DNA of 64,000 bases, taken from NCBI GenBank assembly GCA_964485095.1, contig CAZAIB010000017.1, forward strand, positions 1 through 64,000. Reading direction: 5' to 3'. The stretch is from CAYNWT01 sp964485095 (GTDB taxonomy: Bacteria; Planctomycetota; Planctomycetia; Planctomycetales; Planctomycetaceae). Positions within the stretch are counted from its first letter, which is position 1. Every line of letters starts with the position of its first letter. This document shows, in pieces, positions 1 to 6,294 of the stretch. Below the pieces are notes generated by a model. The model made no database searches and was not told the origin of the DNA. It saw only the letters and a list, made by a program, of their open reading frames with translations. A program made the translations under genes and the position numbers.

Positions 1-78
1 TCCGAGGACGCAGGCATCCATTGAGTTGGCGTGTCGATCGATACCGCAGTAGAATCGGTGTTGTTTGAGTAGACTCAT
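1..78 (-). CDS. IS110-family transposase, N-terminus (cut by window edge)
   Basis: Only the first 26 codons are in the window, starting at the ATG whose complement is at 76-78. They read as a typical IS110 opening: a short basic lead, then FYCGIDRHANSMDACVLG, in which G-I-D supplies the first acidic residue of the RuvC-like DEDD fold. The rest lies to the left of the window, so intactness cannot be judged. In this family the usual residue after the GID is often LH rather than RH. It is the only transposase seen in the window. Recognition rests on a short motif, hence moderate confidence. Confidence 0.65.
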   Translation of the reverse strand, partial: MSLLKQHRFYCGIDRHANSMDACVLG

Positions 79-152
79 CGTGTCTTCTCGTGAGCCAGCG
101 GGGCCTAAGCCGCGAACCTTTAGGGGTTGAGGCAGCACACATGTGCTTACCT
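1..152 (-). mobile_element. Partial IS110-family insertion sequence
   Basis: Seen: the minus strand carries the first 26 codons of an IS110-type transposase, and about 75 bp of non-coding DNA separates its start codon from a block at 153 that recurs at 3421. The element end must therefore lie at or before about 152; the exact tip is inferred. Known: IS110 elements use a DEDD transposase and a guide (bridge) RNA from a non-coding end, and members of the IS1111 subgroup insert into integron attC sites. Inferred: the short leader fits the IS1111 layout, where the long non-coding end lies downstream of the gene, and its position beside attC sites fits that target choice. Confidence 0.6.
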
Positions 153-222
153 TCTTACGGTTCAACCGCAATGGAAAGACTCGCTCGCTCAGGCAAGGGC
201 ATGATGAGTGTCAATGCGTTGC
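153..222 (+). repeat. Direct repeat copy 1 (partner at 3421-3490)
   Basis: A block of about 70 bp starting tcttacgg and running through gcaagggcatgatgagtgtc recurs at 3421-3490 with high identity. In both places it sits immediately left of an attC-like site ending in GTTATCC. In copy 2 it also encodes the last residues and stop of a small membrane protein. In copy 1 the matching stop is lost (TAA to CAA) and the upstream gene is missing, replaced by the IS110 end. It is best read as the 3' end of a second, related cassette whose gene was removed by the insertion. Confidence 0.6.
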
Positions 223-307
223 GCCAAAGCGGACACGACGCTACGGTTGGCCGTTGATTTTCACCAATTTACACTTTTCGTCCGCTCGGTGAACGCGGTC
301 GTTATCC
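213..307 (+). other. attC-like recombination site 1
   Basis: Left arm around gcgttgcgccaaagcggac (216-234) pairs with gtccgctcggtgaacgc in the right arm with a few unpaired bases on the left side. The site ends in GTTATCC at 301-307. The left box is degenerate (GTGTCAA). The first gene starts 18 bp later. Pairing was done by eye. Confidence 0.6.
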
Positions 308-324
308 CGCTTGTAGTCACGAAA

Positions 325-801
325 ATGGACAAACCGAAAGTCAACCGGCTTCCCTTGGCGTCGCCGAGGTGGGATGAGAGCGGCTTCGAAATGACAGGTG
401 GAGCGAGAAGCAGACTTCAAGCAATATTAGATGCGCCACTTGCTCACCGAGGAAATTTGATACGCGACTTTGTGGACGATACGGAACTTGTTGACTGCCC
501 CTGCTTCGCCTTCTATTACGCATCACCATACCTGGTAGATACATTCGAAGCTGACTTTGACAGCAATTGGATTGCGTTTCCAGCGTACTGTTCGTATTCG
601 ATTCTCGCATTCAATGGGGTAATCGGACCCCACCTGGATCAGATTTGGGGCGACAGGCATCGGATCGCGAAATTGGTCTTGTCTGGACTGGAACGTCCCG
701 AGCAGCGTCATTTTGAACTATTTGTTGGGTGTATCGCCGCTGTGTATGGAGATGAAGTTCTTGCGCGAAATATTCAGAACCGCCGTGGCGACTCAGACTA
801 G
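325..801 (+). CDS. Cassette protein of unknown function (158 aa)
   Basis: I do not recognise a family. The reading frame is open from 208, but 208-324 lies inside the upstream attC-like site, so I start at ATG 325 (MDKPKVNR), 17 bases after the GTTATCC box. The protein is soluble-looking, with no signal peptide or membrane segment. It has an aromatic patch in the middle (CFAFYYASPYLVDTF) and a moderately acidic C-terminal third. The stop (TAG, 799-801) falls just before the next attC box at 808, the usual tight spacing of a cassette gene. Function is unknown; the position says only that it is mobile cargo. Confidence 0.6.
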   Translation: MDKPKVNRLPLASPRWDESGFEMTGGARSRLQAILDAPLAHRGNLIRDFVDDTELVDCPCFAFYYASPYLVDTFEADFDSNWIAFPAYCSYSILAFNGVIGPHLDQIWGDRHRIAKLVLSGLERPEQRHFELFVGCIAAVYGDEVLARNIQNRRGDSD

Positions 802-807
802 CCGCGG

Positions 808-898
808 TAGAACAACGCGATGCACGCGAAGCCGGACTTGCGCGTGTTTTGAAATGGACGATCGCTGGTTCGGGCTCGGTGATCGCGGACGTTAAGCA
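808..898 (+). other. attC recombination site 2
   Basis: Left box GTAGAAC (808-814) and right box GTTAAGC (892-898), which fits the GTTRRRY consensus exactly. The arms cgcgatgcacgcgaagcc and ggctcggtgatcgcg pair with unpaired G and A residues on the left strand, the asymmetry typical of attC sites. It lies between the stop at 801 and the next cassette gene. Confidence 0.75.
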
Positions 899-1005
899 TC
901 TAAACCAAGACTGAGCCCATGGGGTACGAAATTTCCACCGTGTCTACTGATGCGTTCGTTTCACTCACAACGAATCCAACCGATACTAAGACAAAGTCTT
1001 CCGCC

Positions 1006-1506
1006 ATGCCCCGTCTTGCATCACTAATGCTGGCAGCAGCAATGTCAGTCGTGGCCAACGGGTGCACACACAGATCCGATATCGAAAACGTCACGCACGA
1101 CACATACGCAAAGACTCACCACGCTAAAATTATCGACCTCACGGGCGCCTCCGATATCACAGTTCAACTCGCATCTGACATCGACACGTCCGACCGATGG
1201 TTCTCATTTCAAATAGCACGCGCCGACTTCACTGCGCTTGTGAAATCTGTGGCTGTAGCAAACAACGGACCATCGGAGATTAAGTGGGCAGACACTGCGA
1301 TCATCCCCGAGAGCTGGCAGCCAGGACACGCTGAACCTGCGTGGTGGAAGATTTCGCCGGCAAAAGATTACAAGTCAATCTCCTGGTGCTATGCTGCGCA
1401 GGCAACCTATCACCACGGCTGGTACTTTTACCATGAAAGCGGGACAGACACGGCACTCTGTTGGCACTGGCGCTATCAACATGCCGACGACATGTGTGAC
1501 GACTGA
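1006..1506 (+). CDS. Cassette-encoded lipoprotein of unknown function
   Basis: The frame opens at 919, but I choose ATG 1006 because it gives a proper lipoprotein signal: MPRLASLMLAAAMSVVANGC, a short basic start, a hydrophobic run and a Cys after A-N-G (Cys at residue 20). The mature part (about 145 residues) is hydrophilic and Trp/His-rich near its end (HHGWYFYHESG, CWHWRYQHADD). Seen: signal and lipobox-like Cys. Inferred: attachment to a membrane. No family recognised. The stop TGA (1504-1506) is followed at once by the attC box TGCTAAC. The 919 start would add 29 residues ahead of the signal, which argues against it. Confidence 0.6.
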   Translation: MPRLASLMLAAAMSVVANGCTHRSDIENVTHDTYAKTHHAKIIDLTGASDITVQLASDIDTSDRWFSFQIARADFTALVKSVAVANNGPSEIKWADTAIIPESWQPGHAEPAWWKISPAKDYKSISWCYAAQATYHHGWYFYHESGTDTALCWHWRYQHADDMCDD

Positions 1507-1507
1507 G

Positions 1508-1593
1508 TGCTAACAACCACATGCACCGGAACGCGGTCGGTGCCGTAATTTGCAAATCACATCAACTGGTCCGCGTCCGTGATGTTCGACTTT
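1508..1593 (+). other. attC recombination site 3 (right box decayed)
   Basis: Left box TGCTAAC at 1508-1514, then the array's common left arm (atgcaccggaacgcgg) and right arm (ccgcgtccgtgatgtt). At the right end, where other sites read gacgttagctgg, this one reads gactttaaatgg, so the GTT box is damaged. The next gene may start inside this decayed end. Confidence 0.65.
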
Positions 1594-1608
1594 AAATGGC
1601 AAGGGCGA

Positions 1609-2169
1609 ATGCACCGACAGTACTTCCCGCCATGTCCGGTAGATGGACCAATTGAACCTCCGGTTCCATTCGGCCACATGAGTTCTGATGGGGCTGTACC
1701 GACGAAGTGTTCCGACTGCCAACACTTATTCGAGGGCTCATGCACCCGCTACATCGAAGAAGTGCAAGGATACCTCCATCTCGACCATGGCCCATGTGGC
1801 ATCGACGGCCCCACAGATCCTGTCTACTACGAGACCGAGTTTGTCAAATCAAAGGTCGAGATTCCTCGGAAATGTGCATCCTGTCGATACGTTGCGGTGC
1901 ACTCGATATACGGGATTCACTGCACTAAGGATGCAGATAAATGGGGCGACTTCCATCGAGGTCTCGACTGGGGCACATGGCATCCCGAGTACGTCTACAT
2001 TCGCTTATCACCGCCCAAGGTCACGACTCGCGATTTGTCACGGCATGCGTACAATGATGATGCGACCGCTTTCGTCAAAGAGCATCGGCGAGTCAACCCG
2101 GGGCTATCCATCGAGGAAGCGAAGGCGGACTTCGCACACTTCCGCGCTGTCATCGACAGGGCCAGCTAA
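1609..2169 (+). CDS. Cassette protein with duplicated cysteine module
   Basis: 186 residues from ATG 1609, which has a short purine run (aaggg) four bases upstream; ATG 1582 in the same frame would add nine residues but lies in the attC arm. The protein shows an internal duplication. The first half has PCPVDGPIEPP, then CSDC and a later Cys; the second has PCGIDGPTDPV, then CASC and a later Cys. That is two matched sets of four cysteines, likely metal-binding or disulfide-linked. The tail is charged and helical. No signal peptide, so a metal site in the cytoplasm is the simpler reading. No named family recognised. The stop codon lies inside the next attC left box. Confidence 0.6.
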   Translation: MHRQYFPPCPVDGPIEPPVPFGHMSSDGAVPTKCSDCQHLFEGSCTRYIEEVQGYLHLDHGPCGIDGPTDPVYYETEFVKSKVEIPRKCASCRYVAVHSIYGIHCTKDADKWGDFHRGLDWGTWHPEYVYIRLSPPKVTTRDLSRHAYNDDATAFVKEHRRVNPGLSIEEAKADFAHFRAVIDRAS

Positions 2170-2256
2170 CAATCGCATGCACTTGTTGAACGGCGAATCC
2201 GGGCGTCAATTCAAACCAAGCATCACTCCCGGCGTCCGGTGATGCTTCTGCTAAGC
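2164..2256 (+). other. attC recombination site 4
   Basis: Left box AGCTAAC (2164-2170) contains the upstream gene's stop codon. The arms include gaacggcgaatccggg and actcccggcgtccggtgatg, matching the array's common right arm. The right end reads ttctgctaagc, so the GTTAGC box is altered. Confidence 0.65.
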
Positions 2257-2266
2257 GACGAATCCA

Positions 2267-3049
2267 ATGTGCGCACTACTGTTAGTTGTTTTCGTGTCCC
2301 AGGAGCCAACCCTACGGGTCTCGGTGCCATCCAATACTGGCATTTGTACCGTTGAGACCTGGAAGAAGGCCTGGCCTGGATGCAAGTACGAGGACGGTGT
2401 CAAGGAGAGGCACCTTTCGATTGTCGATACGCCGAATGGCAACGCGTTTCGGGTCGATTATGCGCTTGGCCAGATCGGTCCTGAGAAGGGCGGCGTCGGC
2501 TGGCGTTATCCGTTTGCCAGATCAAACACGGTCGAGCTTAACTACACCGTGGAATTTAGCCCGGGTTTTGATTGGGTTAAGGGAGGAAAGCTCCCCGGAT
2601 TAGGCGGCGGCCCCAAGAGCGTAACTGGTGGCAGGCCAGCAAACGGAAAGAACGGCTTTTCAGCGAGGCTCATGTGGCGGGCCGATGGTCGCGGCGAGGC
2701 ATACGTTTACCATATGAATCAACCGAAGAAGTACGGTCAGAGTTTTCCTTTTCCCACCAAGTTCCGCTTTCCAGTGGGGGAACCAGTCAACTTGCGGCTC
2801 CGCGTCTCGATGAATACACCGGGGCGCCGCGACGGTAAACTCGACGTGTGGGTTAAGACCCGAAAACTCAAGCGGTACCAGCGTGTCGTCAGTGAAAAGG
2901 AAATGGAGTGGCGCTCGGTCGAGGATTTCGGTATCGACTCGCTGTTGTTCCAAACGTTTCATGGCGGCAGCGATAAAACCTGGGCTCCTCGTAAGTCGTC
3001 GTACGCTCTCTTCAATGGAATATCTGTTCGGTCAGCGGAGAGCAGATAA
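2267..3049 (+). CDS. Polysaccharide lyase family 14-like protein
   Basis: 260 residues starting MCALLLVVFVSQ, a short hydrophobic start that may act as a weak export signal. The body matches what I know of the PL14/alginate-lyase jelly roll: KGGKLPGLGGG near residue 105, a Gly-rich SVTGG, GFSARLMWRADGRGEAYVYH near 130-150, a strand with DGKLDVWVKTRKL, and the late DSLLFQTFHGGSDKTWAP with FNGISV at the end. Known PL14 members cleave uronate-rich polymers such as alginate or glucuronan by beta-elimination. The substrate here cannot be read from sequence. It is the largest cassette gene in the array, and the same window is rich in secreted sulfatases, so a role in polysaccharide use is plausible. 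Confidence 0.7.
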   Translation: MCALLLVVFVSQEPTLRVSVPSNTGICTVETWKKAWPGCKYEDGVKERHLSIVDTPNGNAFRVDYALGQIGPEKGGVGWRYPFARSNTVELNYTVEFSPGFDWVKGGKLPGLGGGPKSVTGGRPANGKNGFSARLMWRADGRGEAYVYHMNQPKKYGQSFPFPTKFRFPVGEPVNLRLRVSMNTPGRRDGKLDVWVKTRKLKRYQRVVSEKEMEWRSVEDFGIDSLLFQTFHGGSDKTWAPRKSSYALFNGISVRSAESR

Positions 3050-3133
3050 CAGTCCCATGCACCGCGACGCCGGATCGGTGCCGAAATTGAAATCCACATC
3101 ACTCTCCGGCGTACGGTGATGTTTAACGTCATC
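3044..3133 (+). other. attC recombination site 5
   Basis: Left box AGATAAC (3044-3050) holds the stop of the lyase gene. The arms caccgcgacgccgg and ccggcgtacggtg pair with one extra base on the left, and both carry a change at the same paired position relative to other sites, which looks compensatory. The right box is GTCATCC (variant of GTTATCC), about 3128-3134. Confidence 0.7.
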
Positions 3134-3157
3134 CGGTGAAGCTATGGGTGAGACACA

Positions 3158-3439
3158 ATGAAGTTCGACGCGTCGTTTTTTCCACCCGAACCGGTGATGT
3201 TGTTTGTGGTCGCCACATGGGCTGTCACGGCTCTGATCCATGTCTGCTTTGCACTTGCAGTGTTTGGTAGCGCAAATCGACTGCCGAGTGGTCGCAGACC
3301 GATTTTCGTCGGCCCCGCAATCTGGTCACTTGCCACCCTCTTTGGTGGCGTAACTGTTGCCGCCATCTACTGGGCCATGCATCACTCGCGTTTGAACCAC
3401 TCTGTTCCGTCAGACCCCCGTCTTACGGCTAGACCGTAA
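3158..3439 (+). CDS. Small two-helix membrane protein, cassette-encoded
   Basis: 93 residues from ATG 3158. Two hydrophobic stretches can be seen: VMLFVVATWAVTALIHVCF (about residues 13-31) and a second from FVGPAIWSLATLFGGVTVAAIYW (about 50-72), separated by a short basic loop. The C-terminus (after HHSR) is hydrophilic. Inner-membrane location is inferred. No family recognised. The last codons and stop fall inside the 70-bp direct repeat that also occurs at 153, so a relative of this gene probably stood left of the array's first gene before the IS110 element arrived. Confidence 0.6.
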   Translation: MKFDASFFPPEPVMLFVVATWAVTALIHVCFALAVFGSANRLPSGRRPIFVGPAIWSLATLFGGVTVAAIYWAMHHSRLNHSVPSDPRLTARP

Positions 3440-3490
3440 TGGATAGGCTCACTTGCTCAGGCAAGGGCATGATGAGTGTCAAGGCGGTGC
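3421..3490 (+). repeat. Direct repeat copy 2 (partner at 153-222)
   Basis: Second copy of the block described at 153-222. Here it contains the final codons and TAA stop of the two-helix membrane protein, then a 40-bp conserved non-coding tail leading to an attC-like site that ends in GTTATCC. Shared tail plus shared right box suggests two cassettes of one lineage. Confidence 0.6.
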
Positions 3491-3566
3491 ACCGGAACGC
3501 CGAATAGCCGGTGACTCTGTTTTTTGACAACCGCTCGTCCGCGGCCGGCGAGTGTAGTCGTTATCC
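3482..3566 (+). other. attC-like recombination site 6 (degenerate)
   Basis: It ends in GTTATCC at 3560-3566 and contains the familiar gcaccggaacgcc left arm. The pairing of the arms is much weaker than in the other sites, and the left box is not clear. It is kept because the position, right box and flanking repeat agree with site 1. Confidence 0.45.
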
Positions 3567-3610
3567 CGCGTAGGCGAACCTCTCCCCAGGCTCGGTGTCC
3601 TTCTTGCATC

Positions 3611-4132
3611 GTGACTGGAGTTCGCAAATACCAATATGTTGGCTCAAAAAACATTCGAGATTTTGCGCGCGGTCAGCCAGCTGGAACTGTGATTCGGAAT
3701 TCAGACGATCTCGCATCATGGCTGGAAGAGTCACCAACTGAACAGACTCCCGATGACGAGCGGATCGCCACCTTCACAATTTGCGAACGCAAACTTCTTC
3801 GTCTCGCGCCTCGTCGCTCGGAACATGTCGCCTGCGCCTCTGGTGGCCCAGTGCTTTCGGCGGGGGAAGTCACCTTTGACACCGAACTTTCCATCACGGG
3901 GATGTCGAATCAATCTACGGGTTTCTGCCCGGAGGCAGAGTCATGGCCCATCGTTCAGTCGGTCCTCGACCGAATAGGACTCAAACATCCTGATCAATTC
4001 ACGCACCCTGTCGTATTTCGACTCTGCCCAAAGTGCGGCCAGCGAAACATCGTCAAGGATGCGTGGTACTACTGCCAACTGTGCGATGCTAAACTGCCAG
4101 AGTCATGGAACTTCTCGCACAGTGCTGGATAA
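3611..4132 (+). CDS. Cassette protein with C-terminal zinc ribbon
   Basis: 173 residues if started at GTG 3611 (VTGVRKYQYVGSKNIRDF), just after the attC right box at 3566; the frame is open from 3524, but that part is attC DNA. The N-terminal segment (KYQYVGSKNIRDFARGQPAG) looks like the conserved opening of a small family in which a Tyr-rich strand is followed by a helix. The C-terminus has CPKCGQ and, 17 residues on, CQLC, a classic Cys4 zinc ribbon. In between is a charged stretch of unknown fold. No signal or membrane segment. Function unknown; nucleic-acid or protein binding through the ribbon is possible. The stop TAA overlaps the next attC left box. Confidence 0.55.
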   Translation: MTGVRKYQYVGSKNIRDFARGQPAGTVIRNSDDLASWLEESPTEQTPDDERIATFTICERKLLRLAPRRSEHVACASGGPVLSAGEVTFDTELSITGMSNQSTGFCPEAESWPIVQSVLDRIGLKHPDQFTHPVVFRLCPKCGQRNIVKDAWYYCQLCDAKLPESWNFSHSAG

Positions 4133-4216
4133 CAAACACATGCGCCGAAACGCCGGATCCGGGCGCAATCCTTAATCCACATCACTCCCGGCGTCCGGTG
4201 ATGTTTGGCGTTAGCT
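4127..4216 (+). other. attC recombination site 7
   Basis: Left box GGATAAC (4127-4133) and right box GTTAGCT (4210-4216). The arms gcgccgaaacgccgg and ccggcgtccggtgatgt pair with unpaired A residues on the left arm. One of the best preserved sites of the array. Confidence 0.8.
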
Positions 4217-4217
4217 G

Positions 4218-4225
4218 GCAATAGG
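4218..4225 (+). promoter_or_regulatory. Conserved cassette leader GCAATAGG
   Basis: The octamer follows the attC right box and recurs at 6283-6290 and 7619-7626, each time 5-10 bases before a likely start codon of an unrelated gene. Its AGG could act as a weak ribosome-binding site, here for GTG 4234. The role is inferred from position. Confidence 0.4.
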
Positions 4226-4233
4226 ACAATTTC

Positions 4234-4701
4234 GTGCAACACCAAAACGCCGCGTTAGAAGACTTGTCTCACATGTTCGTGAGCAACCCGGACAATCCAA
4301 CGCCGGGAAATGATCTGATTGTCGCTTCACGATTCGACTTTACGATCGATAGCCTGTCCGTGATGGATGACCACATAGACGAGATGCGGAACCGTGATCT
4401 GTCCAACGATGAATGGAATTCGTTCATTCTACGAGCCGGAGCCTACGTTGGAGAAGTGATTCGAAGACTGTCCGCCCAAGAAACCGAATGGGTATGGTTG
4501 TCGCACGAACAAGCTGCGGACGTGAGCGATTTCGTTGCGTCGCAAGAGATGTCGATTGGTACTGCTGCAGTTCTTTGGGATGGGGCAGAGGGGATAGTAT
4601 TCCCGCTCGGCAAAGTGGCGAAGTTTATTGCAAATGGCCGGGAAGACAGCGTGCATTTTTACGCGCAAGTGATCGTCGCCGGACCGCCAAACTTCGGATG
4701 A
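4234..4701 (+). CDS. Cassette protein of unknown function (155 aa)
   Basis: Starts at GTG 4234, eight bases after the conserved GCAATAGG leader, and ends at TGA 4699-4701 inside the next attC site. It is an acidic, soluble protein. The pattern FDFTIDSL near residue 32, then ILRAGAYVGEVIRRL near 70 and IVFPLGKVAKFIANG near 127 resembles small immunity- or DUF3806-like proteins, where a GAYxGEVxRR helix is followed by a strand pair ending in FP. This resemblance is from memory and weak, so no function is assigned. No cysteines of note, no signal peptide. Confidence 0.55.
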   Translation: MQHQNAALEDLSHMFVSNPDNPTPGNDLIVASRFDFTIDSLSVMDDHIDEMRNRDLSNDEWNSFILRAGAYVGEVIRRLSAQETEWVWLSHEQAADVSDFVASQEMSIGTAAVLWDGAEGIVFPLGKVAKFIANGREDSVHFYAQVIVAGPPNFG

Positions 4702-4785
4702 CAAAAAAATGCACCGGAGTCGCGATGTCGGGCGTTTTCAAATGGGCAATCTTTCGTCGCGACCTGGGAATTTTGGACGTTAGCT
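4697..4785 (+). other. attC recombination site 8
   Basis: Right box GTTAGCT at 4779-4785; left end GATGACA (4697-4703) is degenerate. Its arms differ in sequence from the common type (ccggagtcgcgatg with cgtcgcgacctgg) yet still pair with one extra A on the left. Different sequence with the same structure is what selection on folded attC strands produces. Confidence 0.7.
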
Positions 4786-4806
4786 GGCAAGTGCGAGTGT
4801 CTCGAT

Positions 4807-5217
4807 ATGGCTATGCCAAAGAAGGGGCGGCGGACCATCGTGGTCAACGGAAAGCGGTTCGTTTGGTCCGCCTCTGAAAAGTGGCATCGCAGTTCGACCC
4901 AAGCGCCGATGCCTTCTACGGCTTCCGATAGTCCTGCCTCATGGTACTTCCGACGATTGCACGTCACGGTGACCGTTCAGCCAGTCGGTGATGACAGGAT
5001 CAAGTTGGTGGCCACTGCAGAGTTTCCTAACACAATCATGGTTGATGACTACCCGGAGGGCGGGGCGATACGGCCACGTCATGTTGCGGAATTGATCAAG
5101 ATCGCCGAAGCTGAAGGCTGGCCGACACACACAAGCTCTGACCATCGATCCGAGGCCCTTGAGGAACTGATTCTGCAGGACGAGTACTGTGGCTCTTATG
5201 GGGTTCCGGCTTCGTGA
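4807..5217 (+). CDS. Cassette protein of unknown function (136 aa)
   Basis: Starts at ATG 4807, 21 bases after the attC right box. The N-terminus is basic (MAMPKKGRRTIVVNGKRFVW) and is followed by a short spacer and a strand-rich middle (LHVTVTVQPVGDDRIKLVATAEF), then a helix beginning IRPRHVAELIKIAEAEGW. The layout, a basic strand motif VVNGKRFVW and then a beta-rich domain, is common among small unnamed planctomycete proteins. No signal peptide, metal motif or membrane segment. No function assigned. Stop is TGA 5215-5217, with 54 bases before the next attC left box. Confidence 0.55.
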   Translation: MAMPKKGRRTIVVNGKRFVWSASEKWHRSSTQAPMPSTASDSPASWYFRRLHVTVTVQPVGDDRIKLVATAEFPNTIMVDDYPEGGAIRPRHVAELIKIAEAEGWPTHTSSDHRSEALEELILQDEYCGSYGVPAS

Positions 5218-5271
5218 GTTCTCGCATCCGTGTGGCCGCTCACTCTTGAGCTCCAAGCTGCACTGAATGGC

Positions 5272-5312
5272 CGGCTAACAACGGCAAGTTATTCGGTCGG
5301 AGTCGCCGGACT
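5272..5312 (+). other. attC remnant 9
   Basis: A good left box and lead (cggctaacaacgg) is present, but the rest of the palindrome is missing. It runs directly into gtcgccggact, the opening of the hairpin repeat found at 8284 and 8871. It looks like an attC whose right part was lost or overwritten. Confidence 0.4.
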
Positions 5313-5506
5313 TGAAGAAGGCTTCTGTCAACGTATTAACCGGTTCGAAAAAGCACCTCGAGCCTGGTGTAAGCGCTGATGTCCTTTACTCAGCAGCTGT
5401 CGGTGATAGGATTGTCATCAATACCCCGTCGAAGAAGGTTAAGCTTTTTGAATGCATAGACGACCTCAATCAGCGATGGGAGTACTTTGTGTTTTTCCTT
5501 CGCTAA
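5312..5506 (+). CDS. Small cassette protein of unknown function (64 aa)
   Basis: Starts at TTG 5312 and ends at TAA 5504-5506 just ahead of an attC site. The sequence KKASVNVLTGSKKHLEPGVSADVL is followed by DRIVINTPSKKVKLFECID and ends WEYFVFFLR. It is small, strand-rich and mildly basic, without signal or membrane segment. The start is uncertain because the region before it is a damaged attC; an intact cassette may once have had a longer N-terminus. No family recognised. Confidence 0.4.
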   Translation: MKKASVNVLTGSKKHLEPGVSADVLYSAAVGDRIVINTPSKKVKLFECIDDLNQRWEYFVFFLR

Positions 5507-5515
5507 CCCAAGAGG

Positions 5516-5594
5516 GCAGAACAAGCCAATACACGCGAGTTGCGGACCTGATGGCAAAGCACTCGGCCGCAACGCGTGATTGATAACGTTGTGC
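5516..5594 (+). other. attC recombination site 10
   Basis: Left box GCAGAAC (5516-5522) and right box GTTGTGC (5588-5594) are nearly complementary. The arms cacgcgagttgcgg and ccgcaacgcgtg pair perfectly except for two unpaired bases on the left. The arm sequence is unlike the common array type, so this site came from another source. Confidence 0.8.
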
Positions 5595-5610
5595 AGCAAA
5601 GGTCACACGT

Positions 5611-6114
5611 GTGAGCAATTCATGCCCCCGTTGCGGCGAGCCCATAAAAGCCAATTATTGTTGGGGATGTGGCAGAGAGCGTCCGCCACGACCTGACCAT
5701 TCCTCGGGCCGTGCATTTGAGTTCGCACTCGGCGGTTCCGTTGTCGGAGCCTTTGCTGGCTTTCTGTTCGCGCTAATGACCATCCCGAGCAATGGCGAAT
5801 TGATTCCGGCCGAGACGATCATCGTCGCGATTTGCGGGGCGATCTTTGGAGTCGGTGCTGGCGTCGGCACGCACCTCCTGACGCGCAACGGGCTGAAGTT
5901 CGAGAAATCCCCAGTCCGTCCGCGATCAAAGGAACTACAGGTCGCAGCTGTGGTAATCGGAGGCCTGGCATCGACACGAATGTCGCTCTATTACCTTGTA
6001 AACAGCGGCGACCACATTGCGGGGTGGCAATCGGGTTGGCTGTGGGGTTCGCTAGTGGGCGGAGCAGGAGGCACGATTTGGGCGCTCGTAATGATCTTCA
6101 GGCGACGAGACTAG
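5611..6114 (+). CDS. Zinc-ribbon membrane protein, cassette-encoded
   Basis: 167 residues from GTG 5611, 17 bases after the attC right box. The N-terminus is a compact zinc ribbon (CPRCGEPIKANYCWGCG, residues 5-21), followed by a basic linker. Four hydrophobic stretches follow: about 37-57 (ALGGSVVGAFAGFLFALM), 68-92 (TIIVAICGAIFGVGAGVGTHLL), 110-128, and 140-162 (WLWGSLVGGAGGTIWALVMIF). Gly-rich helices and the ribbon are typical of small unnamed planctomycete membrane proteins. Function is not known. It ends RRRD at TAG 6112-6114. Confidence 0.6.
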   Translation: MSNSCPRCGEPIKANYCWGCGRERPPRPDHSSGRAFEFALGGSVVGAFAGFLFALMTIPSNGELIPAETIIVAICGAIFGVGAGVGTHLLTRNGLKFEKSPVRPRSKELQVAAVVIGGLASTRMSLYYLVNSGDHIAGWQSGWLWGSLVGGAGGTIWALVMIFRRRD

Positions 6115-6194
6115 CCGCGGGCTTTCAGCTGACGTTAACACTCCAGCGATATGGCTGCACTCAACAAAGCTGGTGTTGGTTACGAACCTCAAAT

Positions 6195-6281
6195 CCCAAT
6201 TCATTGTCAATGAGAACGCCGGGTCAGCGCGCAATTCGAAATCCACATCACTCCCGGCGTCGGTGATGTTTGACGTCAGCC
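6195..6281 (+). other. attC recombination site 11
   Basis: Common-type arms (gagaacgccggg, and cccggcgtcggtgatgtttgacg) with the shared centre gaaatccacatcac. Right box is GTCAGCC (6275-6281); left box is degenerate. It is about 80 bp away from the end of the preceding gene, so that cassette has a longer 3' untranslated tail than the others. Confidence 0.65.
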
Positions 6282-6282
6282 A

Positions 6283-6290
6283 GCAATAGG
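6283..6290 (+). promoter_or_regulatory. Conserved cassette leader GCAATAGG (second copy)
   Basis: Same octamer as at 4218, here four bases before ATG 6295 of the AlkB-type gene. AATAGG at this spacing may serve as the ribosome-binding site. Confidence 0.4.
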
Positions 6291-6294
6291 TCCC

